DNA from: Cyanobium sp. Cruz-8D1
Lineage (GTDB): Bacteria > Cyanobacteriota > Cyanobacteriia > PCC-6307 > Cyanobiaceae
DNA length: 64,000 nt
Reading direction: 5' to 3'
Assembly: GCF_024345975.1 (NCBI RefSeq)
Contig: NZ_JAGQCD010000001.1
Span: 1-64,000, forward strand
The position numbers and the translations under genes were made by a program. Shown piece by piece: positions 25,821-33,831 of this stretch. The notes below the pieces were generated by a model that ran no database searches, was not told the origin of the DNA, and was given only the letters and a program-made list of their open reading frames with translations. Position 1 is the stretch's first letter. Each line of letters begins with the position of its first letter.

Positions 25821-27356
25821 ATGGGCAATGACCGTCGTGCCGGTTGGGTCATCGCCGCGGCCGCCGGGCTCCTGGCGGGGGTGGCCCTGCCGCCCCTGGG
25901 CTGGCCCTGGCTGCTCTGGCCCGCCCTGACCGTGCTCTGGTCCCTGGCGGCGAGTCGCGGTGGCACGGCGCCGTCCAGGTTCTGGCGCGGCGGGCTGTGG
26001 GGGCTGGCGGCGGTGCTGGTGAGCCACCGCTGGCTGCTCTGGCTCCACCCCCTCGACTGGATCGGCGTTCCCGGCCCCCTGAGCCTGCCGATCTGCCTGG
26101 CCCTGTGGCTGGCCATCGGCCTGCTCGCCGCCCTGCTGGTGGGGGTCTGGACGGCGCTGGTGGGCCGGCTCGAGCCTGGACGGCCCAGCACGGCGCTGCT
26201 GGCGGCGGCCCTGTGGGGGCTGGCCGAGGTGCTGCTGGCGCGCGGCCCCCTGTTCTGGCTGGGGCTGGGGGCGGCGGCGCTGCCGGGGGATCGGGCCCTG
26301 GCGGGTCTGGCGGCCCTGGGGGGCGCAGGGTTGCTTGCATCCGTTCAGCTGCTGATCAGCTGGTGCCTCTGGCGGGCCCTGCTGGCCCTGCCCCGCCGCC
26401 GCAGCCGCGGGCTGCTGATCACGCTGCTGCTGGTTGCCGCCTGCCATCTGGCCGGTGTGGCCCTGCTGGGCCAGGCCGCCATCCCCCCCGGTGACAGGGC
26501 CGAGCGCTGGTTGGTGCTGCAGCCGGCCATCCCCACCCGGGAGAAGTTCGAGGCTGAGCAGCAGCGACGGCTGCTGCAGCGGCTGGCCCTGGCCCAGCGC
26601 AGGGCCGCCGCGGCCGAACCACCCCTGCAGGGGGTGCTTCTCCCGGAGGGCTCCCTGGCCCTTGGCCAGCCGTTGCCGGAGGCGGCGCCGGTGGAGGTGC
26701 TCAGCGGTGGCTTCCGCCGCCAGGGCGTGGAGTTGCGCAGCAGCCTGCTGCGCTTCGATCCTGGCCAGCGCCAGGCTGACCGCTGGATCGACAAGCACCG
26801 GCTGGTGCCCCTCGGCGAATGGGTGCCCCTGGCGGACCTGTGGCGCTGGAGCGGCCTCTCGGCGGTGGGAGGCGTGGAGCCCGGGACGGCCTCCCGCCGG
26901 CTGGCGCGGCCTGGGGGGGATGTGGGCGTGGCCATCTGTTACGAGCTCTCCGATGGGACGGCCCTGGCCGCCGCCACCCGCCAGGGGGCCCGCTGGCTGC
27001 TGGCCAGCGCCAACCTGGACCCCTATCCCGAGCAGTTGCAGGGGCAGTTCGCGGCCCTGGCCCAGCTGCGCTCAATCGAGACCGGCCGCTGGTTGGTCAG
27101 TTCCGCCAACACGGGGCCGAGCCTGCTGGTGGACGCCGCTGGACGGGTGCTGGAGCAGCTGCCCGCCGGCCGTCCCGCCAGCGGCCTGTTCACCGTGCAG
27201 CAGCGCGCCCAGCTCACCCCCTATGACCGCTGGGGTGAAGGCCCCCTGATCGGCATCGCCCTGCTGGCGGCCGCCTGGCGCTGGATCGCCGCTGCCGGCG
27301 GTGGCACTCCGGGGGCCTCCGCTGGGGAGGACGTTTTCAGCCGGGAGGACTGCTGA
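25821..27356 (+). CDS. lnt: Apolipoprotein N-acyltransferase
   Basis: 511 residues. Roughly six to seven hydrophobic helices span 1-220, followed by the extracytoplasmic nitrilase domain and a last helix near 475-495. The catalytic triad of the nitrilase fold is readable: E276 (LLPEGSL), K325 (DKHRLVPLGEW) and C373 (AICYELSDG). The enzyme adds the third acyl chain to the N-terminal cysteine of lipoproteins. The 3' end overlaps the convergent MscS-family gene by 20 bases. Confidence 0.9.
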   Translation: MGNDRRAGWVIAAAAGLLAGVALPPLGWPWLLWPALTVLWSLAASRGGTAPSRFWRGGLWGLAAVLVSHRWLLWLHPLDWIGVPGPLSLPICLALWLAIGLLAALLVGVWTALVGRLEPGRPSTALLAAALWGLAEVLLARGPLFWLGLGAAALPGDRALAGLAALGGAGLLASVQLLISWCLWRALLALPRRRSRGLLITLLLVAACHLAGVALLGQAAIPPGDRAERWLVLQPAIPTREKFEAEQQRRLLQRLALAQRRAAAAEPPLQGVLLPEGSLALGQPLPEAAPVEVLSGGFRRQGVELRSSLLRFDPGQRQADRWIDKHRLVPLGEWVPLADLWRWSGLSAVGGVEPGTASRRLARPGGDVGVAICYELSDGTALAAATRQGARWLLASANLDPYPEQLQGQFAALAQLRSIETGRWLVSSANTGPSLLVDAAGRVLEQLPAGRPASGLFTVQQRAQLTPYDRWGEGPLIGIALLAAAWRWIAAAGGGTPGASAGEDVFSREDC

Positions 27357-28404
27357 GTGGCGACGCAGTGGGGGCCTGGGGAGGGGCGGCGAAGGCGATG
27401 CCCTGCTCCTGGAACGCCTGCAGAATGCCCAGATTGATGACCTGCTGCAGGTCGAGATACACCACGACGCTGCTGTCGGGAACGAAGAACACGAACTGGA
27501 ATTCCAGGGCGCCGTCGGTGAAGCGGGTGAAGTGGCAACGGTCGAACGTGGCCGGCGGATGGGCCCGGACCACCCCTTCCACGAGCCCAGGAATGGCGGC
27601 GGCCTGCTCCGCCGGCAGCTGATCGGACAGGCGCAGGCTGTGGGCGACCCGGCGCCGGGGCAGATCGCCGAAGTTGCGGATCGTCTTCTGCAGCAGTTCT
27701 TCGTTGCCGATCACGATCCGCTCGCCGCCCAGGCTGCGGATGGAGGAGGAGCGGATCCCCACCCGCTCCACCGGCCCGAGGACATCGGCAAAACCGATCA
27801 GATCGCCGATCTGGAAAGGTTTGTCGATGACGATGGTGATGTAGCTGAGGAAGTGGCTGAGCGGCCCGCGCAGGGCCAGGCCCAGGCCGAGGCCGGCCCC
27901 GGCCAGGGAGGCGTAGATGGCACCGAGGGGCACCCCCTGCTGCTGCAGGAACACCAGGCTGCCGAGGCCCCAGACCAGGGCGCGGATCATCGGTGCCAGG
28001 GCCTGCAGGGTACTGGTCTGTTCCACCCTTCCCAGGCGTTGCAGGGAGCGCTCCAGCAGCAGCAGCAGGCTGCGGTTGATCAGCCGCACCACCAGCACGA
28101 CGGCCACCAGCAGGGCGGCCCCTTCCACCAGCCGATCGGGCCCGGGATCGAAGCGCAGCACCTCCCAGCCGCGCACCAGCGACCGCCAGCCCCAGACCAC
28201 CATGGCCAGATAGCCGAGCGACGCCAGGCTGTTGAGCAGCAGGGGCGCGATCAGGCCGTCGGGGCGGGGGACGGCGCGCCGTAGCCAGCGGCGCAGTCCC
28301 CGCACCAGCAGCCACACGGCCAGCGAACCCAGCAGCACCCTGGCCAGGGCCATGAGCAGGGCGAATCCCGCGGCCTGAAGCGATGGGTTCAAGAGCGGCC
28401 CCAA
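27337..28404 (-). CDS. Small-conductance mechanosensitive channel family protein (MscS-like)
   Basis: 355 residues with four or five hydrophobic helices in the first 165, including the pore-lining glycine/alanine-rich helix (LAGAGLGLGLALRGPLSHFLSY, about 165-187) followed by the MscS beta domain (DKPFQIGDLIGF, GPVERVGIRSSSIRSLGGERIVIGNEEL) and the alpha/beta C-terminal domain. It should release osmolytes on hypo-osmotic shock or act as a plasma-membrane channel. The 3' end overlaps lnt by 20 bases convergently. Confidence 0.88.
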   Translation of the reverse strand: MGPLLNPSLQAAGFALLMALARVLLGSLAVWLLVRGLRRWLRRAVPRPDGLIAPLLLNSLASLGYLAMVVWGWRSLVRGWEVLRFDPGPDRLVEGAALLVAVVLVVRLINRSLLLLLERSLQRLGRVEQTSTLQALAPMIRALVWGLGSLVFLQQQGVPLGAIYASLAGAGLGLGLALRGPLSHFLSYITIVIDKPFQIGDLIGFADVLGPVERVGIRSSSIRSLGGERIVIGNEELLQKTIRNFGDLPRRRVAHSLRLSDQLPAEQAAAIPGLVEGVVRAHPPATFDRCHFTRFTDGALEFQFVFFVPDSSVVVYLDLQQVINLGILQAFQEQGIAFAAPPQAPTASPLSSPPG

Positions 28405-28824
28405 CCCCGCAGGGGGAGGATTGGCGATCGGGAGGCGACGCGATGCATGGGGGCTGGCCCTACCCAGGAACCCTATCGGCCCAGGCCTCCGGTGCCGTTG
28501 TTCAGCTTGTTGCGCTGGCCGCCGGCTTTGATCGGCCCGACGAAGACATTGATCTTGGGGTTGTGCAAGGTGAAACGTTCGATGCGCCCAACTCTTGGCT
28601 GGATCTCGACGATTCAGCTGTTGGTCCTATGGGTGCTCTCCCTTCCTTCCTTCCTTCCTTCATTTTTCAGAGAGCGTCGATGGCAGAAAGGAGGGCCAGT
28701 GGCGAGTTTAGGACGATAACCTAAAAATTTTCAGCCATTTCATGCCTCAAAAAAACCTTGTCATTGGCTTACCTGGTATCTGCATTCACTTATTGCTGCG
28801 TTGGAGGGGGGCGAGTCGCTTAAA
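28405..28824. other. Intergenic region upstream of the LysR-like gene
   Basis: 420 bases without a gene I can support. The first 230 bases are GC-rich like the chromosome and contain open frames on both strands without recognisable similarity. From about 28690 the composition becomes AT-richer, with AAAAATTTT and AAAAAAACC runs, as in the following LysR-like gene. A (CCTT)5 microsatellite lies at 28641-28660. No convincing promoter pair with correct spacing was found. Confidence 0.5.
28641..28660 (+). repeat. (CCTT)5 tetranucleotide microsatellite
   Basis: Five perfect tandem copies of CCTT, directly preceded by CTC and followed by CATTTTT. It lies at the transition from GC-rich chromosome to the AT-richer LysR-like gene, about 165 bases upstream of that gene's start. 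Confidence 0.85.
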
Positions 28825-29730
28825 ATGGTTATCAACAGGGCTGTGCCGCTCGTGGTTGTTGAGATCAGTCACTTGGATTGCCTGGACTGTCTCTTATGGC
28901 TGCGCACGGGTGAAAATGTTGCCAAGCGTCTAAACTTTACCCAAGCCACGGTCTGCCGCACCACAAAGCGTACTTGCGCAATGTTTGGAATTGAGCTATC
29001 CAAGAAGGATGGTGAGTGGTGCATCTCGGGAAATCAATCGCTTCTGAATCTCGAACGGGCTGTCCATCAGGTTCATCGCTGGGATACGGCATTACCGTTG
29101 AGAATCGAAGCGCAGCACCATTCCGGCCCATTGTACTTGGATCCACCTCCTGATAAGTGCATTCTTGGAAATATGGACTTTGCGGACTATCATGCGCCCA
29201 TCAATCTTTTGAGGGATGGGGTTATCGATGTGCACATTGCATGTTATCCGGATGTGCCCGATGCTGATTCTACAGACTTCGCCTGTTATCACCTCACGCG
29301 GTATCCAGTTCGACTCGCTGTTGCGACAATGCATCCCCTTGTTAAAATGGGGTCAATGGTCACATTGGACGACGTCACACAATTCCCCAGCCTCGCCATG
29401 AGGGATGGCGCCTTCCCTAAAATCCAATCAGCACTCTCTGAGATCGGATTATGGACCGCGCCATCAATGGACTTTCGTTATGATCATTCTAAATGGGAAG
29501 GTATGGTTGGGGACCTGGCCGCCGTGTGTTATGTGGCGCCCTTCAATGCCACCATGTTTGATTTCCCGATCACGATTCTGCCGCTTGCTATTCCTTTGAG
29601 TTCTGGGGAGACTGTGGTTGTGAAACGAGCGTATGCAGACCATCCACGCTATCATTCACTGCTAGAAACTTTGAAATGTCGGGCTCGCAACCTCTCGCAA
29701 AAGTATGATGATGTGAAGATCATGTTTTAG
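28825..29730 (+). CDS. LysR-like transcriptional regulator, AT-richer than its surroundings
   Basis: 301 residues from ATG 28825. The N-terminus looks like a winged helix-turn-helix (about residues 17-60: LDCLLWLRTGENVAKRLNFT, then QATVCRTTKRTCAMFGIEL), in which the usual LysR order is kept but the sequence is divergent. The rest resembles a type 2 periplasmic-binding-protein effector domain (NLLRDGVIDVHIACYPDVP, YPVRLAVATMHPLVK, DLAAVCYVAPF). GC content is about 50% in the lines I counted, against nearly 70% around it. The gene stands alone between MscS and a broken IS1595 element with no obvious divergent target gene. A regulator acquired by transfer is the most likely reading; the LysR assignment is moderately sure. 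Confidence 0.65.
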   Translation: MVINRAVPLVVVEISHLDCLDCLLWLRTGENVAKRLNFTQATVCRTTKRTCAMFGIELSKKDGEWCISGNQSLLNLERAVHQVHRWDTALPLRIEAQHHSGPLYLDPPPDKCILGNMDFADYHAPINLLRDGVIDVHIACYPDVPDADSTDFACYHLTRYPVRLAVATMHPLVKMGSMVTLDDVTQFPSLAMRDGAFPKIQSALSEIGLWTAPSMDFRYDHSKWEGMVGDLAAVCYVAPFNATMFDFPITILPLAIPLSSGETVVVKRAYADHPRYHSLLETLKCRARNLSQKYDDVKIMF

Positions 29731-29801
29731 AGTTTCCCTGCTTTTTTTCTGAACAGTTGCTGACTGGGATTGCCCACTACGACGATGCCGTCAACCTTGA
29801 G

Positions 29802-29822
29802 CTTGATTAGGTAGCTAGCTCC
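29802..29822 (+). repeat. IS1595 terminal inverted repeat, right end (after transposase stop)
   Basis: CTTGATTAGGTAGCTAGCTC followed by C. Read inward it matches the repeat at 30791-30811 with two mismatches in 21 bases (CTTGATTAGGTGGCAAGCTC then C). The transposase stop codon TAA lies inside this repeat. Confidence 0.8.
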
Positions 29823-30746
29823 GCACTCCTCAAGATGCGTTCCGGTCGAGCGCCGCAGCTGCAGATGGCATGAACCACTCGCTCAGTCATTGTTGATAAG
29901 TTGAAGCGTCGGTTGAAGCGGTAATTGAAGGCACCCAGGTAGCGATCAGCGTACTTATCGAATTTCAGTGCATGAAAGGTGCCGCTGAAGCTGGTTTTCA
30001 AGTTGCTGAGGACCGTGTTGATCCAGCGGAATACAGACAGTTCACTGGGATGGCGTCCTTTCACGACCACAGCTTGATGTAGGCAAACGACTTCTGTCAC
30101 GGCGCGAAAGCAGGCCAGCCCATCTGAGATCACTTCACATCCTATTGCCACTGAATTCTGTGCCCAGTCAGCGATGGCGGCAAAGGAGAACGGGGCCACG
30201 GTGGCAAGCTTCACGTAACGAGGGTGGCCCGCATCATCGACAGAGACGGCCGCCACGATCGGCACCTTGTTCTCTGATCCACCTGTACCTTTCCCCGCAG
30301 GACATAGGCCCCATGCCGCTCCTTCATCGCCTGCATGATCTTATTGTCAACCAGCCATGCCGCGCGGTAGTTCACGCCGAGATGGCGCCTCAAAGCGAGT
30401 GAGGAGATGTGCGTCCACCGCTACACGGAAGCCTTGCGGCTAGGGCCTGGCCCACCAGGTAGAGAGCGAGGAACCCGGTGGTCAACGGCAACTTGGTCGC
30501 CTCCAGGATGGTTCCGGCCGTGAGGGTGGTCTGATGACGGCAGCTCCGGCATGGATAGCGCTTGTGGCGCCTGCCATGGATCAACCCGTATTCCTTGCAC
30601 TCACAGCGGGGGCAACGGAAACCATCAGGCCAGCGTGCCTGCTCCAGGGCGGCCTCGCAATTCTCCTCGGCGCCGTAGAGCTGGATGAACTCGGGCAGCG
30701 ACAGGCCTGCCTGAAACTGGATTCGACCCATGGCCATGGCGGGCAC
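29807..30746 (-). pseudogene. IS1595 family transposase, frameshifted and internally deleted
   Basis: Three pieces in different frames. Piece 1 (30746 to about 30460) is the N-terminal zinc-ribbon module with CPRCECKEYG and YPCRSCRHQTTLTAGTIL. A lesion at about 30410-30460, after LYLVGQA, shifts the frame to piece 2 (RRHLGVNYRAAWLVDNKIMQ to GKVQVD, ending near 30290). The frame then changes again into piece 3 (30265 to 29807: PIVAAVSVDD, EVISDGLACFRAV, GRHPSELSVFRWINTVLSNL, ending AELAT). Between pieces 2 and 3 the segment that should carry the catalytic DDAYLGGE motif is missing, so the enzyme could not work even if reading were restored. Confidence 0.85.
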
Positions 30747-30790
30747 CTCTGGTACATGCGTACCAGATTGCGATGGAAAGACCTGCTGAT

Positions 30791-30811
30791 GGAGCTTGCC
30801 ACCTAATCAAG
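30791..30811 (-). repeat. IS1595 terminal inverted repeat, left end (before transposase start)
   Basis: Partner of the repeat at 29802-29822, 21 bases with two mismatches. It lies 44 bases upstream of the transposase start codon at 30746. Confidence 0.8.
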
Positions 30812-31364
30812 ATCTGCGTTGAAACAGATACTGCCGGTTGCGCTGGGAGAAGGCGCTGCGCCGACTGAGCTCCGTGGGGGTGATCGGGGTTTGCAGATGG
30901 GCCCGGATCCACTCCAGCAGCTCGTTGAAGGGGTGATCACGCCCCCCCCGACCGCAGCAGTGGGGCGTCCAGCATCCGCAGAGCCAGATGGAGATGGCTC
31001 AGCAGCTCGCCCTACTCCGCTGATGCGCTGCCGTCCACCCGCAGGGTACGTTCGAAGGGCGGCGATCGAGGCAGATCATCACCTCCTCGAAGGTGCCGGT
31101 GCTGGCGGTGAAGGCGGCGCTGGGCAGGTAGGCCGCCATCGGCCCAGCCTCAAGCTTCAGCCGTTGGCCGTCCGTTCCCACCTCGGCGACGCCAGCCAGG
31201 GGCAGGCTGAGGGTGGCGATCGGGGAATCGTCGAAACTGATCTCCAGGAGGGAGTGGCGGCTGCAGGACATCGCGATCTGCCCCATGTGGATGACGCCGC
31301 TGCGATGGACGAGGCCACCGCTATGGGGGGACTCCAGCAGCGTGAGCGGAGCCCTGGCCGTCAT
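30812..31364 (-). pseudogene. AraC-family transcriptional regulator, truncated by IS1595
   Basis: The start ATG at 31364 overlaps the pilin-like gene stop (ATGA). The first 88 or so codons encode a cupin-like sensor of the AraC_binding type (LLEISFDDSPIATLSLPLAG, GPMAAYLPSAAF). After FEEVMICLD the frame is lost; the other frames contain a TAG and then resume as LLSHLHLALRMLDAP and the start of the DNA-binding domain (LLEWIRAHLQTPITPTELSR, then RSAFSQRNRQYLFQRR). The sequence is cut in the first helix-turn-helix by the left end of IS1595 at 30811; the second half of the domain is nowhere in the window. The product cannot bind DNA as written. Confidence 0.75.
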
Positions 31365-31885
31365 TCGTTGACGATCGAGGCCGTGACCTCGACCGAGGCG
31401 TCACCGCACTGCACGATCCGGCCGGTGGGATTGGCCACCAGGCTGCCGAGCACGAGCTGGGGGTCCGCCGGACGGATCTGGCCCGGCTGGATGTTCATGC
31501 AGATGATCGTGGTGATCCGTGGGTTCTGGGTGGGGGTGAGGAAGGCGGCGCCCACATAGGCATTCAGCTGCCCCACCTTGGCGGTCTGGGCCGGAATCAC
31601 ATAGCTGTAGGCCGCTTCGGTGGTGGTGCGAACGGCGTAGTTGAAGGACGCCGGCAGGGTGATGCCGAAATCCTGCTGGATGTTCGAGACCGTGGCCCGG
31701 AAGGAGCCGTTCTTCTGGTAGTAGGTGCGCTGGCCTTCCATCATCCGGGCCACGGCGTTGAGCGCCGCCGCCTGCTCAGGACTCGCCTGCGGCTGCGCCC
31801 TGGCGCCGGGGCAGGCCGCCGCGATGGCGAGGACCAGGCAGGCCTGCAGCGTCGGGCTGGCGTGGCGGGAGAGGGGGAAGGTCAT
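31361..31885 (-). CDS. Type IV pilin-like secreted protein (Pilin_GH type)
   Basis: 174 residues from ATG 31885. An N-terminal hydrophobic segment (about 10-30) ending GARAQPQ gives a classical cleaved signal peptide, not a prepilin leader. The mature part resembles the cyanobacterial pilin G/H-like domain: MMEGQRTYYQKNGSFRATVS then LNAYVGAAFLTP and a late cysteine (ICMNIQ ... QCGDASVEV). Function unknown; such proteins are frequent in cyanobacteria and are probably exported. The downstream gene, coupled by ATGA, is the broken AraC-type regulator, so the two once formed an operon. Confidence 0.7.
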   Translation of the reverse strand: MTFPLSRHASPTLQACLVLAIAAACPGARAQPQASPEQAAALNAVARMMEGQRTYYQKNGSFRATVSNIQQDFGITLPASFNYAVRTTTEAAYSYVIPAQTAKVGQLNAYVGAAFLTPTQNPRITTIICMNIQPGQIRPADPQLVLGSLVANPTGRIVQCGDASVEVTASIVNE

Positions 31886-32318
31886 GGGTGGGGGAGTGGG
31901 AATCCTGGAAGCAGGATGGAGGGGGCGGCAACGGCCCTCCGGGCAGTCTCCTCCCCCGGCGGCGGTGGCTCTTAGCCGGCGGCCGCCCTCAGGTCCGTGT
32001 CCTGTTGCTGAGCAGACCAGCGCGCCATGCTGGCCTGCGGAGATCCTGCTGGACAGGACACAGCCCATTGTCTTTTCTGACATCGTCCGTTCGGCACTTC
32101 TGCGCTGCTGCGACAGTCTTGCCGTCCTGCGTTCATCGTTGGCCGGCCGCCCGATCGATCGGCCAACGAATGTGTCGAAGGCGATCGATGCGGCCCTGAA
32201 GCACACATTTATGCCCCCACAATGCGGAGCGTCAGCCATCCGCAGGGCCCAGGGATCCGTGCTTGTTCATCGTCCTTAGGTCAGCTCTCTGGCGCTGGCC
32301 GTCCTGCTGATCCTGGCC
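31886..32318. other. Divergent intergenic region between pilin-like and FGE genes
   Basis: About 430 bases separating the minus-strand pilin-like gene from the plus-strand FGE gene. It should hold promoters for both. Its only striking structure is an inverted pair of TCGTTGGCCG motifs at 32136-32177 that resemble the IS21 terminal repeats at the left end of the window. Open frames in this stretch look like shadows without similarity to known proteins. Confidence 0.5.
32136..32177. repeat. Inverted repeat resembling IS21-family terminal motifs
   Basis: Plus strand TCGTTGGCCGG (32136-32146) and, on the minus strand from 32177, CGACACATTCGTTGGCCG. The second copy matches the inner IS21 terminal repeat of this window (CGACAAGCTCGTTGGCCG) at 15 of 18 positions. 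The two copies face each other across 14 bases that include CGATCGATCG. It could be a relic of an IS21-type element or an unrelated palindrome. Confidence 0.4.
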
Positions 32319-33250
32319 TTGGGCATGGGAGTGGTGCTGCTGGGGCCCGCCCCTTCCCCGGCGGCGGACCCCTGCCCGCCGTCGATGGCCCCGATCCCCG
32401 GCGGCCGCTACCGGATCGGCGCGGCGGGCCGCCTGCCGGAGGAGGCGCCGGCTTCGGTGCGGCTGCAGCCCTTCTGCATCGGCCGTACGGAGGTGAGCAA
32501 CCGCGCGTTCGCCGCCTTCGTGGCCGCCAGCGGCTACCGGACCCAGGCGGAGCGGCCCCTGCCCCAGGAACAGTTCCCGGAGCTCTCCGCCGCCGAGCGC
32601 CGCCCCGGCTCGGTGGTGTTCCGGCCGCCCTCCCCCGGCGAGCCTCTGGAGGAGCTCAGTTGGTGGCACTGGGTGCCCGGGGCCGACTGGCGCCACCCCG
32701 AGGGCCCCGGCAGTTCTATCGACGACCGGCTCGACCACCCGGTGGTGCAGGTGTCCCTGGCGGATGCGGAGGCCTACGCGGCCTGGGCCGGCGCCGCCCT
32801 CCCCAGCGAGACCCAGTGGGAGTTCGCTGCCCGGGGCGGCCTGCGGGATCGGGCCTTCAGCTGGGGCGACCGCTGGCGAGCGGGTCTGGCCAACACGTGG
32901 CAGGGGGAGTTTCCCGTCCGTCACACGGCCGACGATGGCTTCACCGGCACCGCTCCGGTGGGCAGCTTCCCCCCCATGGCTACGGACTGCAGGACATGAC
33001 CGGCAATGTCTGGGAGTGGACGGCGGACTGGTACCGGCCCGGCCACGATCGCCTCGCCGACCGGGCCGCCAGCAGCGATCCGCGGGAGCCCGGAGTGGCC
33101 AAACACGTCATCAAAGGGGGCTCCTTCCTGTGCGCCCCGAACTACTGCAGCCGCTACCGGCCGGCGGCGCGGGAGGCCGAAAGCCCAGACACCGGCACCT
33201 CCCACATCGGTTTCCGACTCGTTTCCCCTGCCCTGACGACCCATGCCTGA
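32319..33250 (+). pseudogene. Formylglycine-generating enzyme (sulfatase-modifying factor), one-base frameshift
   Basis: The first frame (32319-32975) gives the FGE-sulfatase domain start: IPGGRYRIGAAG, FCIGRTEVSNRAFAAFVAAS, HPVVQVSLADAEAYAAWAG, LPSETQWEFAARGG. It then runs into a stop just after a C7 tract at 32969-32975. A second frame continues the same domain without a gap (GYGLQDMTGNVWEWTADWY) to 33250, including the catalytic, copper-binding pair C-x4-C at 33131 and 33146 (FLCAPNYCSRYRPAARE), typical of genuine aerobic FGE. One extra C would restore the reading. The start is unsure (TTG 32319 or ATG 32325); a hydrophobic stretch extends upstream in frame. The next gene is a sulfatase remnant overlapping its 3' end. 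Confidence 0.8.
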
Positions 33251-33822
33251 GCCCCTGACCCGCCTGAGCGTCGCGGTCGGTCGCCTGCTGCGGCGCCTGG
33301 TGCCGGCGTGCCTGGCCCAGCGGATCACCGGCACCCCGGGAGCCCCCAATGCCACCACCACGATCCCCGGCACCCAGCTGCCGGCCCCGGAGCCCCCCTT
33401 CGGTGGGGTGATCAGGGATGGGGCGCTGCAGTCGAAGCCCTGCTGGGCTGGGCGCCGCGGATCACGCCCCCGCAGAGCGCGCTCAACGTGTTGCTGATCA
33501 TCACCGATGACACCGGTTTCGGGGTGCCCAGCAGCTTCGGCGGGGTGATCCCCACCCCGGCGATGGACCGGGTGGCCAAGGCGGGACTGCAGTACATCTG
33601 CATGTTCTCCACGGCCCTGTGCTCCCCCACCCGCCCCTCCATCACCACGCCGCGCCGGGCTGCCACAGCCTGCGCTTCGGCGGTGATCCCCTCCACCTGC
33701 CCGTGCTGCCGGCCGCCGCCCCGCAGCTGGCCTTTCACTCCGCCACGGCCTGGGCCCAGCGGCTGCACCACGGCGAACTGGATGGCGAAGCGCACTGGTC
33801 GACAATTCTGGGAAGGACCTGA
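33243..33822 (+). pseudogene. Arylsulfatase, degenerate N-terminal fragment
   Basis: ATG 33243 overlaps the FGE stop. The first frame holds TTTIPGTQLPAPEPPFGGVI and ALQSKPCW, the leader typical of one arylsulfatase group. The frame shifts near 33450, after which PRITPPQSALNVLLIITDD leads into the metal-binding aspartates, FGVPSSFGGVIPTPAMDRVA, and the formylglycine motif CSPTR with the cysteine codon at 33620-33622. After CSPTR the similarity ends at about 33640 and several frames alternate to 33822. A normal enzyme would need about 450-700 more residues, so most of the gene is deleted. Confidence 0.75.
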
Positions 33823-33831
33823 ACCAAGCCG

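Larger units (their letters stand above)
29802..30811 (-). mobile_element. IS1595-family insertion sequence, inactive
   Basis: A complete-length element of 1010 bases bounded by imperfect 21-bp inverted repeats that begin CTTGATTAGG. It contains one transposase gene on the minus strand, broken in two places. The outer 8 bases are accttgag on the left and atctgcgt on the right; they do not match, so no target duplication of the 8-bp size expected for this family remains. The right flank is an AraC-type regulator gene whose continuation is not found on the left flank. Confidence 0.8.

Noticed and set aside
29731-29801. Minus-strand frame LKVDGIVVVGNPSQQLF between the LysR-like gene and IS1595
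   Set aside because: Only about 23 codons, not a continuation of the AraC gene and not matched to any family; noted only as unexplained flank.
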